Assembly (NCBI GenBank): GCA_017993715.1
Contig: JAGOME010000038.1
Span: 1 to 42,621, forward strand
Direction: 5' to 3'
Length of the DNA: 42,621 nt
Origin: Phycicoccus sp.
Lineage (GTDB): Bacteria > Actinomycetota > Actinomycetes > Actinomycetales > Dermatophilaceae
Part shown: positions 8,645 through 17,398 of the stretch, in pieces
Layout of the letters: every line of letters begins with the position of its first letter
How positions within the stretch are numbered: the first letter of the stretch is position 1
Translations under genes and position numbers: made by a program
Notes under the pieces: generated by a model
Told to the model about the DNA's origin: nothing
The model's database searches: none
The model's input: the letters and a program-made list of their open reading frames with translations, nothing else

Positions 8645-9051
8645 TTCGCCTCGTCGAGGGTGACGATGATGCCCGCGCGAGGGGCGATGGACCTGCCGAC
8701 GAGCTTGGCGGCGGCGCTGCCCAGGTCGGCGAAGCGGGCTGGCAGGCCGTACTTGGCCACGACGGCCGCACGCGCGCGGGCGATGCCCTCGGGAGTCGGG
8801 TCGACGATCGCGGTCCCGGTGTAGGTGGGCGCATCGGGAGCGACCTTGCCGCGCATGTCGCACGGGCGCAGCGTGACGCGGCCATCGTTGGCCAGCCGCT
8901 TGGTCTTCCCGGTGCCGGCGACGCTGACGAAGGCGAACTGGTCGCCCATCGGGGCGAACCAGACCGGCGTCGCGACGCCATCTCCGTTGCGGCGGAACGT
9001 GGTGAAGGAGACGTACTGAGCCTTGGCCAGGGGGTGCGAGGCGGCATTCAT
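8641..9051 (-). CDS. PPOX-class F420-dependent oxidoreductase-like protein
   Basis: 136 aa split-barrel flavin/deazaflavin-binding fold. It shows the pattern of the actinobacterial F420 subgroup (TIGR03666-like): a YVSFTTFRRNGDGVATPVWF opening, a VAGTGKTKRLANDGRV loop and the LRPCD strand. Members use reduced F420 on varied substrates or bind heme products; the substrate here is unknown. Its ATG overlaps the DUF1015 stop codon (ATGA), so translation is probably coupled. The first codons, ATGAATGCCG, contain the GAATGCCG motif. Confidence 0.85.
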   Translation of the reverse strand: MNAASHPLAKAQYVSFTTFRRNGDGVATPVWFAPMGDQFAFVSVAGTGKTKRLANDGRVTLRPCDMRGKVAPDAPTYTGTAIVDPTPEGIARARAAVVAKYGLPARFADLGSAAAKLVGRSIAPRAGIIVTLDEAN

Positions 9052-10241
9052 GACGGGTCCTCAACGGTGAGCGGGCGGATGACCAGGCCGGTCAGGGGCT
9101 TGGGCGTGAAGAAGGTCGACTTCGGCGGCATGAGGAGGCGTTCGTGGGCCGTGCGGGCGATCTCGGCCACCGACACCGGACGGATGAGGATGCCGCTGTG
9201 GGCGCGACCGGTCGCGAGTGCTTCGACGACCTCGTCGACCCCATGCTGATAGGTCACGTCGACCGGGACCCCGGCCAGGGCCGTCTCCAGCCAGACGCCG
9301 TCGAGGGCGCGCACGTCATCGAAGACCCCCGGTTTGGGGAGGAGGAACTCGGTCTCGCCGTCCGGACTGAGGAGCGCAAGGGCGTCCTTGCGTTCGAGGT
9401 CGACGAGGAGAGCCAGCGAGGGCATCGGCCCCGGGACCAGGTCGAAGTAGTGCGAGAGCGCCTCTCGCAGTTGCCCATGCGTGGCGCCGCTGTACAGGCG
9501 GTGGATGGCCCGGACGCTGAGCTGTTCGGGAACGAGCTCGCCGACGCAGGCGAGAGTGAGCTCGGCCTCGGTGTCGCTGCCGGCGGCCTCGCGCACCTCG
9601 TCCCGGTAGGCCCGGGCGACGCCGTAGCGATGGTGACCGTCGGCGATGAGCACGTCGGCAGACTCGATCCGGCCGCTGATGGCGGCGATGCGCGTGGGGT
9701 CCGTGATCCGCTCGACGCGATGCTCGACGTCGTCGGCGGTGACCGAGCCGAGGAGATCACCACTCGGGGCAAGGAGATCGGTGAGGCCCGCGGCAAGGGA
9801 AAGTCCCCAGACGGGTGAGAGGTTGGCGCGCGTTGCTCGGGTCAGGTCGAGTCGGTCCGTCGACGCCTTGGGGGTCGTCCGTTCGTGAGCCAGCACCCCG
9901 CCGGCACCCTCGTCGACGACCTCGAGGGCTCCCAGGACGAGGGCGAGATCCCGGGCGTCGCCATGATCATCGACAAATCGCATCCGGTGGATCGTCAGGG
10001 ACGGCTCGTTGTCGCGCACGAGAATGCCGCGCGCGATCCAGTCCTGCAGCATCTGTGCGGCCTGCTCGTAGCGCTCTGCGCCGCCACGGGGCACGTCGAC
10101 AAAGGTGATGTTGTCGGGCGCCTTGGCCTGCAGCGCATCGACCTCGTCGTCGGAGAGCACGTCGTAAGGCGGTGCGGTGACGCGCGCAAGGTCAGCGTCG
10201 GCGGCATACCGAAGGGCACGGAAAGCACGGAACTCAGGCAC
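9048..10241 (-). CDS. DUF1015 family protein
   Basis: 397 aa, normal for the family. Conserved stretches include VTAPPYDVLSDDEVD near residue 22, the RMRF...R segment, and the VLIADGHHRYGVARAYRDE motif, whose GHHRY is the most conserved part of the family. The biochemical role is not established; homologues cluster with D-3-phosphoglycerate dehydrogenase in some bacteria. The start is GTG at 10241. It is the upstream member of a translationally coupled pair with the F420-type protein. Confidence 0.88.
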   Translation of the reverse strand: MPEFRAFRALRYAADADLARVTAPPYDVLSDDEVDALQAKAPDNITFVDVPRGGAERYEQAAQMLQDWIARGILVRDNEPSLTIHRMRFVDDHGDARDLALVLGALEVVDEGAGGVLAHERTTPKASTDRLDLTRATRANLSPVWGLSLAAGLTDLLAPSGDLLGSVTADDVEHRVERITDPTRIAAISGRIESADVLIADGHHRYGVARAYRDEVREAAGSDTEAELTLACVGELVPEQLSVRAIHRLYSGATHGQLREALSHYFDLVPGPMPSLALLVDLERKDALALLSPDGETEFLLPKPGVFDDVRALDGVWLETALAGVPVDVTYQHGVDEVVEALATGRAHSGILIRPVSVAEIARTAHERLLMPPKSTFFTPKPLTGLVIRPLTVEDPS

Positions 10242-10299
10242 GCGACCACCCTGCCAGAAGCACCGCCGTGACGCCGGGGTCGCCCAGACCCGTGCAAAG

Positions 10300-10881
10300 T
10301 CAGACTGTTCGCGGGGCCCACGTGGAGAGTTCGCTCTTTCGCCGAATCTCGGTCACGAACTTCGGCACTCCGCAGCGTTCGAGGGACGTAAGGAGCCCAA
10401 GCGGAGTCAACCTCGGCCGCCCGCTGTCGCTGCTCTGCTGACGCAGCGCAGTCATCACCTGCCCCGGATAGAGATCTAGCTGGTCGAGGAGGAAGGAGTC
10501 GGGGCTGACGGCCTGAAGATCGTGTCTTGCGAGAGCGGTCGGGGGGAAGTCTTTAAGGTTCGCCGTCACGATGAGCTGACAACCGGAATGCACCGCGGCT
10601 GCCACGACATGCCTGTCCTTCGGGTGGCACGCGAGGCCGCCCATAAGGCCCTCGTAACCCGTGACGGAGGCGTCGGGAAAGGCTTCCTCCATGGCTCGGA
10701 TACGTCCAGCTGCGCCCCGCTCTCCGTGGCGCGCGACCAGGGTGAGGTTGCGCTGCAACTCCTCCAGGACATCAGGAGACCAGTGCACGCGGTAGGCGCC
10801 CGTCTCGGCGATCCGCAACAGGAGATCGCACAGCGTCAGCGGGTACAGCACGCAAGTGTCGAGGAAAACCGGGAATGCCAT
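10300..10881 (-). CDS. PIN-domain protein, probable toxin of an HTH/PIN pair
   Basis: 193 aa, PIN_3-like and longer than classical VapC. The first acidic residue is in FLDTCVLYP (D8), a Glu-bearing helix WSPDVLEELQRNL follows, then the DRHVVAAA helix and the TANLKDFP strand with the remaining acids. This matches a Mg-dependent RNase fold. The C-terminal 50 residues extend beyond the catalytic domain. It starts 3 nt after the stop of the HTH protein, the usual antitoxin-toxin order. The RNA target is unknown. It lacks similarity to the VapC at 17.4 kb outside the fold. Confidence 0.8.
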   Translation of the reverse strand: MAFPVFLDTCVLYPLTLCDLLLRIAETGAYRVHWSPDVLEELQRNLTLVARHGERGAAGRIRAMEEAFPDASVTGYEGLMGGLACHPKDRHVVAAAVHSGCQLIVTANLKDFPPTALARHDLQAVSPDSFLLDQLDLYPGQVMTALRQQSSDSGRPRLTPLGLLTSLERCGVPKFVTEIRRKSELSTWAPRTV

Positions 10882-10884
10882 CGG

Positions 10885-11379
10885 TCAGCGCATCGGAGGA
10901 GCCACGCCGTCCGTGGCGTCGTACAAGCCCTCAGCCTCGGTGAGTCGGACCATCTCCCCAAGCGCCGCGCGCCGCGCTTCCCGCGTCCGCTGCTGGTACT
11001 CCAGGAGGTCACTGAGGCGGACATAACGATGCCGTCCCGGCTTCTCCATCGGAATCTCGCCACGATCCAGAATCCGCACAAGCGTGGGCCGCGAGACTCC
11101 AAGGAAGTCGGCGGCCTCTTGGGTCGTCAACATGGCATTGAGCGGGGCGACATTGACGCCCATTCCAGTACTGAGGGCTGTGGCCACCTGTCGCAGCACT
11201 TCGACCATCGACTCGGGAATCTCGTGCCGGGTCCCATCGGCCGCCACGATAGCGGGCCGTCGCTCGGGCACCTGCCCGCCTGCTCGCTCCAAGGCGCCGA
11301 TGAAGTCCAGCACGTTGGCCTCGTCGGCTTCAGCAGGCAGATAGGTGCGTGAGTCGTATGTCGCAGCGGTGCGGGGCAT
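10885..11379 (-). CDS. Excisionase-type HTH protein, probable antitoxin
   Basis: 164 aa from the ATG at 11379. The DNA-binding part is at about residues 86-135: LTTQEAADFLGVSRPTLVRIL then GRHRYVRLSDLLEYQQ, a winged-helix excisionase/MerR-like fold. The N-terminal part is probably a separate domain, and the C-terminal tail likely wraps the PIN partner. A TAGATT hexamer lies 7 nt before the ATG, so it is probably leaderless and self-regulated. The extra 30 codons upstream to 11469 are unlikely to be translated because they cross the A+T-rich promoter. Confidence 0.8.
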   Translation of the reverse strand: MPRTAATYDSRTYLPAEADEANVLDFIGALERAGGQVPERRPAIVAADGTRHEIPESMVEVLRQVATALSTGMGVNVAPLNAMLTTQEAADFLGVSRPTLVRILDRGEIPMEKPGRHRYVRLSDLLEYQQRTREARRAALGEMVRLTEAEGLYDATDGVAPPMR

Positions 11380-11386
11380 ACGGCCC

Positions 11387-11392
11387 AATCTA
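11387..11392 (-). promoter_or_regulatory. Leaderless -10 hexamer of the HTH/PIN operon
   Basis: TAGATT (minus strand) ends 7 nt before the ATG. An unusually A+T-rich block with several short T runs lies just upstream (about 11394-11420), suitable for a -35 region and autoregulation. Confidence 0.55.
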
Positions 11393-11538
11393 CGCTTAAA
11401 CGAACAAAACGAAAAGTGCTCGGCGTCGGTCGGCGTGATCTCACGGTCGCGATGACGGGGCCTGCCCATCGGGTGGGCTGGGAGCCTCGCGCGGCGGCAT
11501 TCGGGCCAGCCGCTCGCCCACCCCTGTTGGGAAAGTGA

Positions 11539-11571
11539 GGGTTCGCAGGGGAAAATAACCTGTGCGAACCC
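11539..11571 (-). terminator. Hairpin downstream of the indolepyruvate oxidoreductase gene
   Basis: GGGTTCGCA at 11539-11547 pairs with TGCGAACCC at 11563-11571 around an A+T-rich loop. It lies 14 nt past the stop codon of the minus-strand oxidoreductase gene. The rest of the 205-nt gap holds a CGGCATTC copy at 11495-11502 and the HTH promoter. Confidence 0.6.
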
Positions 11572-11584
11572 GCACCAAAGCGCT

Positions 11585-14500
11585 TTAGGCGGGAAAGTTG
11601 GGGCCGGGGAGGTCGAGGGCGGCGAGGGCCGTCACATACCGGTCGACGCTGGCGAGCTTGATGTCTTCGTAGCCGCGGATCTGGTCGGGCAGGATCGCGA
11701 ATGCCGCCGCGCGGTCGTACGTTTCGGGCGTCAGTGCCGCGATGAGGTCGGTGAGGACCGCCCGGTAGTGACGGACGAGCTCGCGCTCCACGCGACGCAC
11801 CCGGGCGCGCCCGAAGGGGTCAATCGCCCTGCCGCGCACCGACTTCAGGGGGGCCAGGGCCTTGAGCGCGCGGTGCGTCGCCGGGCCGAAACCCACCTTG
11901 CCCTTGAGGCCGAGCGCCCGGAGCATCGGTGGGTGCAGTCGATACGTGAGCTGCTCCCCACCCTGCACCGCAGCCTCCGCGAACCGGTCCGATCCCGTCC
12001 GGGTGAGCAGGCGCGCCACCTCGTACTCGTCCTTGTAGGCCGTGAGTTTGTATAAGTAACGCGCCACGGCCTCACTGAGGCGGGTCTGGTCGGTGACAGC
12101 CCGCTCAGCGGTCCACACGGCATCGACGAGGTCCACATACGCCGTTGCCGTCGCGAGGTCCTGGTACCCGACCAGGTCGACCGCGCGCGACTCGGCGAGG
12201 CGTCGGGTTTCGCCGCCGAATGCCGCCCGCGCCAGCGCCGGGACCACCTCGCCGGCCGATTGGGTCAGTTCACTCCCGGGCCAAGGCCCTGCCGCTGGGG
12301 TTGTCGCCGCGGCAAACGCCTCCGGGTCCGCCACCGCCACCCGCCCCCAGGCGAACGCCGCCAGATTGTGGCGCACATCGACGCCGTTGACCTCGATGGC
12401 CGCGGCGATCGCGTCGGGAGGCAGCCGCAACGCCCCGCACTGCACCGCCATCCCGACCAACATCGAGTTCGCGGCCACGCTCGACCCGAGCAGTGCCGCG
12501 GTACCCGCGAGGAGATCGACCGTCACGATCTCGGCCGTCGCCGTGGCGAGCCGCGCCAGCAGATCCCCCGGCGAGGGCTGATGGATCGATCGGTCATAGA
12601 CCTCGGCGCCGGTCGGCGTAACGCTCGTCGCGGCCACGGCGACGGTGCGCCGTGGGTCGCCGTAGGCCAGATTGGCCGGCTCTGCCGCCGTCAGCAGATC
12701 AAAGGCGAGGATCGTGTCGGCGCCGCCAGGCGTCAGCCTGTTGGACGGCTCCAGGGCGCCGCGGGGACCGAACCGCAAGTGCCCCACCACCTGGCCGGCC
12801 TTTTGCGAGAGCCCGATCTGGTCGAGCAGCTCGGCGTCGTAGCCCGCAATCACCGCCGCCGTGGCAAGCAGTTGATTGACGGTGACGATGCCCGTCCCCC
12901 CGACCCCCGTGAGCAGGATGTTCTGGGTCGCGGTCACCGGGTGGGTGGGTGGAGCCGGGACGGGCGGTGGCGCTGGCAGGCGCGCGACTGCGGCATCCGA
13001 TAGGTCCGGGACCTCGACCGTCAGGAAGGCCGGGCAGTCACCCAGGAGGCATGAGTAGTCGGTGTTGCAGGTGCTCTGGTCGATCCGAGTCTTCTCGCCG
13101 AGCTCGGTCAGCACAGGTTGCACCGACAGGCAGTTGCTCTTGACGCCGCAATCGCCGCAGCCCTCGCACACGTCTTCGTTGATGACAACTCTCGTGGGGC
13201 GTGGCGCCAGGCCGCCACGCTTGCGCTGCCGTCGCGCGTCGGCCGCGCAATGCTGGTCGTAGATCAGCACAGTCACACCAGGGACGTCGCGCAGCTGACC
13301 CTGCGCCTCACCCAGCCGATCCCGGTGCCAGAGAACGGTTCCGCTGGCCAAGTCCCGGGGGTTGTGACGCTCCGGCTCCTCGGCGACGACGATGATCCGA
13401 GCGACCCCCTCGGCCGCCAGCTTGTGCGTGATGGCCGGGATCGACAAGGCCCCCTGGGCGTCCTGGGCCCCGGTCATCGCGACGACCTCGTTGTGCAGGA
13501 GTTTGTAGGTGATGTTGACCCCGGCGGCGACGGAGGCCTGGATCGCCAGCTGACCAGAGTGGAAGAACGTGCCGTCGCCGATGTTCTGGAAGATGTGCGG
13601 GGTATCGGTGAAGGGCGCCTGACCGATCCACTGGGCGCCCTCGCCGCCCATCTGGGTGAACCCCGTGACCGCCGAGTCTTCGCGTCGGGACATCACGACC
13701 AGTGTGTGGCAGCCGATCCCACCCGCGGCGAGCGACCCCTCCGGCACAGCGGTCGAGCGATTGTGGGGGCAGCCGGAGCAGAAGTACGGGAGTCGACTCA
13801 CGGGGAGTAGCGGCAGCACCTCCCGTTCGCGAGCGGCCGGCGTGAGGGGCAGCAGATCGCCAAAGATGCGTCGCATCGGCGCGTGGAGCCGACCTGGCGT
13901 CAGCTCACCCTCCGCAGGAATCAGCGGAATGCCGTGTGCGTCAACCTTTCCGAGGATCCGGGGCGCGTCCCGCAGACCATAGAGGGCGCTCTTGACCTGA
14001 CTCTCGATGAAGGCTGTCTTGTCCTCGACGATGACGAGTTGAGTCAGGCCCCGGGCGAAGTTCCGCACCGTCGACGCATCGATCGGAGAGATGAGGGCCA
14101 GGCGGAGCACGGTCACACCATGGGCATACAGAACAGACTCATCGACGCCCAGATCGACCAACGCCTGCAGGGCCGAGTCGTGGGCCGGCCCGGCAGCGAT
14201 GATGCCGACCCGCGGGGAGGGCGAGGCAATGGTCACGACGTCGAGCCCGTTGCGGGCGGCATACGCACCGATCATCGCCGTCCGCGGCCCCACGAGATCG
14301 GCCTCCACCGCGACAATCGCGGCGCTCCCGACCGCCGGCGCCGCCATCCGGTACACCCAGGGCCGGCCGTCCCAGCTCATTTCAGGCACAACGGGATCGA
14401 CCCGGACTTCGTCGCCGTTGACGACCCAGGCGCCGTCGGCGACGTCCGCCACGATCTTGAGGGCGACTGGCAATCCGCTAGCCCGTGAGAGGGCCACGGC

Positions 14501-15049
14501 GTGCTGGCCCAGGATCACGACATCGGTCGCGGTGCGCGGGAAGAGCACCGGAATGCCGAGAGCGGCGAGGGTGCGCTCGCTGACGGCCGGGACCGTCGAG
14601 GACTTCGCGGCCGGGTCATCCCCGGCGAGCAGGACGACACCGCCGGTGGGGTTCGTCCCGTAGGTGGTCAGATGCCGCAGGGCGTCGGTGGCGCGGTCGA
14701 CCCCGGGAGCCTTGCCGTACCAGACCCCGACGACGCCGTCGTGGCGCGGATTCGTGCCCGGCAGGTGCGCTTGGCTCCCCCAGACCGAGGTGGCGGCAAT
14801 CTCCTCATTGAGAGCCGGCTGCAGGTGGATCGCATTGTCCTGCAGCATCTGAGGCATTCCGAGGAGGAGTTTGTCCAATCCTCCAAGAGGGCTGCCCTGG
14901 TAGCCCGAGACAAAGAAGGCCGTGTCGGTCCCGCGGCGCAGATCGGCGGCCCGCTGCTCCACGAGGAACCTGGCGATCGCCTGGACGCCCGTCAGCAGAA
15001 CCGGTGGCGCGGCGGTGCGAAACCGGTCGGCGAGGTCGTAGGCCGCCAT
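11585..15049 (-). CDS. Indolepyruvate ferredoxin oxidoreductase, fused alpha-gamma form
   Basis: Cytoplasmic thiamine-diphosphate, iron-sulfur 2-oxoacid:ferredoxin oxidoreductase; 1154 aa, the normal size of the fused family. The N-terminal pyrimidine-binding/IorA part includes GYQGSPLGGLD. A cysteine-rich region at about residues 560-670 contains CSGCPHN, CEGCGDCG and further paired cysteines for Fe-S clusters. A gamma (IorB-like) domain with LLTGVGGTGIVTVNQ starts near 730. The family decarboxylates aryl-pyruvates to aryl-acetyl-CoA; the exact 2-oxoacid is unknown. The ATG at 15049 was preferred over 15100 because TAGGGT lies 7 nt upstream (leaderless) and because the longer start would reach into the divergent gene. 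Confidence 0.92.
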   Translation of the reverse strand: MAAYDLADRFRTAAPPVLLTGVQAIARFLVEQRAADLRRGTDTAFFVSGYQGSPLGGLDKLLLGMPQMLQDNAIHLQPALNEEIAATSVWGSQAHLPGTNPRHDGVVGVWYGKAPGVDRATDALRHLTTYGTNPTGGVVLLAGDDPAAKSSTVPAVSERTLAALGIPVLFPRTATDVVILGQHAVALSRASGLPVALKIVADVADGAWVVNGDEVRVDPVVPEMSWDGRPWVYRMAAPAVGSAAIVAVEADLVGPRTAMIGAYAARNGLDVVTIASPSPRVGIIAAGPAHDSALQALVDLGVDESVLYAHGVTVLRLALISPIDASTVRNFARGLTQLVIVEDKTAFIESQVKSALYGLRDAPRILGKVDAHGIPLIPAEGELTPGRLHAPMRRIFGDLLPLTPAAREREVLPLLPVSRLPYFCSGCPHNRSTAVPEGSLAAGGIGCHTLVVMSRREDSAVTGFTQMGGEGAQWIGQAPFTDTPHIFQNIGDGTFFHSGQLAIQASVAAGVNITYKLLHNEVVAMTGAQDAQGALSIPAITHKLAAEGVARIIVVAEEPERHNPRDLASGTVLWHRDRLGEAQGQLRDVPGVTVLIYDQHCAADARRQRKRGGLAPRPTRVVINEDVCEGCGDCGVKSNCLSVQPVLTELGEKTRIDQSTCNTDYSCLLGDCPAFLTVEVPDLSDAAVARLPAPPPVPAPPTHPVTATQNILLTGVGGTGIVTVNQLLATAAVIAGYDAELLDQIGLSQKAGQVVGHLRFGPRGALEPSNRLTPGGADTILAFDLLTAAEPANLAYGDPRRTVAVAATSVTPTGAEVYDRSIHQPSPGDLLARLATATAEIVTVDLLAGTAALLGSSVAANSMLVGMAVQCGALRLPPDAIAAAIEVNGVDVRHNLAAFAWGRVAVADPEAFAAATTPAAGPWPGSELTQSAGEVVPALARAAFGGETRRLAESRAVDLVGYQDLATATAYVDLVDAVWTAERAVTDQTRLSEAVARYLYKLTAYKDEYEVARLLTRTGSDRFAEAAVQGGEQLTYRLHPPMLRALGLKGKVGFGPATHRALKALAPLKSVRGRAIDPFGRARVRRVERELVRHYRAVLTDLIAALTPETYDRAAAFAILPDQIRGYEDIKLASVDRYVTALAALDLPGPNFPA

Positions 15050-15056
15050 GACGACC

Positions 15057-15091
15057 ACCCTAGTGTCGGGAGGCCCTGGCGCGATTAGGGT
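15057..15091. promoter_or_regulatory. Mirror-image leaderless promoters
   Basis: TAGGGT occurs on the minus strand at 15057-15062 and on the plus strand at 15086-15091, each exactly 7 nt before the ATG of the diverging gene (oxidoreductase and TPR protein). The two start codons are only 49 nt apart, so their -35 regions must overlap. Confidence 0.65.
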
Positions 15092-15098
15092 GAAACGC

Positions 15099-15518
15099 AT
15101 GACTCCGTACGAGAAGTTTCGGCTGGCTCAGTGGCAGTTCGACCGCAAGGACTACCGCACGGCAGCGACGACGCTCGAGGAGCTGCTCACCGACCTCGCG
15201 GCGACCGACAGTGGGGGCAGCGACGGCGGCATTCTGCACGGCGACACCGAAGCCCGCCAGCTGCTGACCCGCGCCTATTACCACTCCGCCCAGCTGGGCC
15301 GCGCCGAGACTGCGGCCCGGGCCCTGCTCGAGGCTGACCCGACGGATGGGTATGCCGCCCTCCTGCTCGGTCACACATTGCGGCGCGACGGCCGCCACGA
15401 GGAGGCTCAGCGCACCTTTGCGCGCGCAGCGGCCTTGGGCGCCCCTGGCGCCGAGGATGCCCTGGCCATCGAACTCGAGCGGGCTGGGAGCGGAGCCACA
15501 GCCTCCGACGACGCCTAG
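15099..15518 (+). CDS. Tetratricopeptide repeat protein
   Basis: 139-aa soluble protein made of three or four TPR-like helix pairs: an opening FRLAQWQFDRKDYRTAATTLEEL unit, then LLTRAYYHSAQLGRAETAAR, then LLGHTLRRDGRHEEAQRTFARAAALG. The conserved small/aromatic pattern at TPR positions 8, 20 and 27 is visible. TPRs mediate protein-protein contact; the partner is unknown. It has a leaderless TAGGGT promoter facing the large oxidoreductase gene, so co-regulation with that enzyme is possible. A GAATGCCG copy (reverse) at 15227 and a GTATGCCG copy at 15350 lie within the gene. Confidence 0.85.
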   Translation: MTPYEKFRLAQWQFDRKDYRTAATTLEELLTDLAATDSGGSDGGILHGDTEARQLLTRAYYHSAQLGRAETAARALLEADPTDGYAALLLGHTLRRDGRHEEAQRTFARAAALGAPGAEDALAIELERAGSGATASDDA

Positions 15519-15601
15519 TCTCCGGCGGGTGCCGGCCCACACCGACACTGCGCCGGCGACAAGGGGTGCCGCAGGACGGGCGGGGATGCAAGGGTGGGGT
15601 G

Positions 15602-16420
15602 ATGGACGTCTCCGTACTCGCGCACGAGGTCTACCCCGGCGAAAGCCACCCGGTCCTGGCCATCCATGGGATCAGCAGCCACCGCAAGCTCTGGCTCTGG
15701 CTCCATGCCGCGGCTCCCGAGCTGTCGCTCCTTGCACCCGATCTGCGTGGCCGCGCGGATTCGGTCGGCCTGGCTGGCCCGTACACGCGGGAGCATCACG
15801 TCTCCGACCTGGTGCGGCTGCTGGATGACGCGGGTCTGGATCGGGTCGACGTCATCGGCATGTCGATGGGCGGCTTTGTCGGTGCCGCCCTGGCGGCGGC
15901 TCATCCCCGCCGGGTCCGGTCGCTGACCTTGGTCGACGGCGGCCCACCCATGACGCCACCGCCGGGTTTGACTCGGGAGACGATCGGCGCGGCATTCGCC
16001 GGTCGGCTCGGGCGCCTGCAGCGGGAGTGGGCGAGCGTCGAGGACTTCCGGGACTACTTCTGTGGGGACATCGCGCCACTGCTCGAGCCGGACGACCCTG
16101 TGCTGTTGAGGTACCTCGCCCATGATCTCGACGCCCAGGGGCAGGTGCGGTTGCGCGGCGAAGCCCTCATCGAGGACGGCGCCGACATCTGGTTCGGGCC
16201 CGACCTGTTCGGCGTCTACGACGGACCGACCCGCGTCCTGACGGCCGCCTGGAGCGTGGGAGCCGGGTCTGCTCCAGCCTACGGAGTGGAGCAGATCGCC
16301 GACCTGCGAGCACGCGGCATTCCGGTTTCGGTGGTCCCCGAGGTTGACCACGCGGGCATCATCATGACAAGCCGCGGCGCCACCGCTGTCGCCGCGGTGC
16401 TGCGCGAGGCAATCGCATGA
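15602..16420 (+). CDS. Alpha/beta hydrolase
   Basis: 272 aa, classical fold. The oxyanion-hole motif HGISSHRKLW starts at residue 22, DLRGRADS follows at 47, and the nucleophile elbow GMSMGG puts Ser88 in place. The late histidine is probably in EVDHAGI near residue 250, and the acid lies between. Substrate unknown; fold relatives include esterases, epoxide hydrolases and C-C hydrolases. The start was chosen at the first ATG that does not overlap upstream sequence; a longer frame begins at 15566. Its stop overlaps the next hydrolase start (ATGA), so the two are co-translated. Confidence 0.85.
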   Translation: MDVSVLAHEVYPGESHPVLAIHGISSHRKLWLWLHAAAPELSLLAPDLRGRADSVGLAGPYTREHHVSDLVRLLDDAGLDRVDVIGMSMGGFVGAALAAAHPRRVRSLTLVDGGPPMTPPPGLTRETIGAAFAGRLGRLQREWASVEDFRDYFCGDIAPLLEPDDPVLLRYLAHDLDAQGQVRLRGEALIEDGADIWFGPDLFGVYDGPTRVLTAAWSVGAGSAPAYGVEQIADLRARGIPVSVVPEVDHAGIIMTSRGATAVAAVLREAIA

Positions 16421-17280
16421 GCGGGGCAACTCGCGAACTCCCCGCGGTCACTACGCCTGATGGGCGACGCCTTGCGGTGTGCGAGACCGGTCCCGTCGGC
16501 GCACCGATCGCTGCCCTGTATCTGCATGGCACGGGCGGTTCGCGTCTGGAGGTCGGTGCGTGTGCCGCCGCGGCGCAGGATGCGGGGGTGCGTCTGGTCG
16601 CGTGGGACCGGCCCAGCCATGGCGGGTCCGCGCGCCAGATCGGGCGGGCCTTGCTCGACGTCGTGCCCGATCTGGCAGCTGTCGCAGCGGAGGTGGGGGT
16701 GGCGCGACCGGCAGTGCTGGGCCTGTCTGGAGGCGGCACCCATGTCGTGGCGATCGCCGCGACCGCTCCGGAGCTGATCCGTCGAGCCGTCGCGATCAAT
16801 CCGGGTCCGCCGAGCGATGACGCCATGATCGCCGCACTGCCCAAGCAGATGAGTGGGATGTTGCGGATGGCGCGCACCAAGCCGGCTCGGTTCAGGCGGG
16901 TGGCGGGCATCTTGCAGAGCCGCAACCGCGTCATGCTGGCCATCGCCAAGCGGCAGCTCGACCCGCTCGATCGCGCGATCGTGTTCGAGTCCCCGCTGCG
17001 GCCGATCTTCGAGGCGTCGGCGCGGGAAGGTCAGGTGACCAAGGGCGCCTGGGTCGAGGAGGCGGCGATGTTGTGGGGCGCGCCCTGGCCCTTCGAGATC
17101 GGTGGGTTCGCGGTGCCGTTTGACGTGTTCAGCGGCGAGGCCGACCCGTTCCGGCCGTTCGCTCAGCGGCTCCAGGCGGCCGGCGCGGCATTCCACTCGT
17201 TCCCTGGCGGGCACTTGTCCGGCTTTGCGCCCAACGCGCAGACGGCCATCCTCGGCCTCCTCACGGAGCCCGGGGCGTAG
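16417..17280 (+). CDS. Alpha/beta hydrolase, second of a coupled pair
   Basis: 287 aa. Motifs: LHGTGGSR at residue 36, WDRPSHGGS at 63, nucleophile elbow GLSGGG with Ser104, a cap domain with many Met/Lys/Arg residues, FSGEADPF as the acid turn, and GGHLSG for the histidine. The catalytic triad looks complete. It overlaps the preceding hydrolase by 4 nt. The two proteins are only distantly alike, so the pair is not a recent duplication and may act in one short pathway. No terminator is obvious downstream. Confidence 0.85.
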   Translation: MSGATRELPAVTTPDGRRLAVCETGPVGAPIAALYLHGTGGSRLEVGACAAAAQDAGVRLVAWDRPSHGGSARQIGRALLDVVPDLAAVAAEVGVARPAVLGLSGGGTHVVAIAATAPELIRRAVAINPGPPSDDAMIAALPKQMSGMLRMARTKPARFRRVAGILQSRNRVMLAIAKRQLDPLDRAIVFESPLRPIFEASAREGQVTKGAWVEEAAMLWGAPWPFEIGGFAVPFDVFSGEADPFRPFAQRLQAAGAAFHSFPGGHLSGFAPNAQTAILGLLTEPGA

Positions 17281-17295
17281 GGCCAGCCAGGAGGG

Positions 17296-17398
17296 CTACT
17301 CCCGGGCGCCCTCGGCGATCCTGCGGTTGAACAGGTCCGCCCGTGCCCCGGCCCCGAGCGGTCGCACGGCATCGAGCTGGCGAGGATGCTCGGGTGTG
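17296..17398 (-). pseudogene. Possible 3' remnant of an unidentified gene
   Basis: Immediately after the vapC stop, in another frame, the minus strand reads PRQLDAVRPLGAG then ARADLFNRRIAEGARE and a TAG. It has strong G/C third positions over about 25 codons and no start codon. It looks like the tail of a normal actinobacterial gene whose 5' part is missing, as if vapBC had replaced or interrupted it. It is too short to identify and could be chance. Confidence 0.3.

Noticed and set aside
15050-15100. Longer oxidoreductase start at 15100
   Set aside because: The added 17 residues are not family-like and would overlap the divergent TPR start; the TAGGGT hexamer at 7 nt supports 15049.
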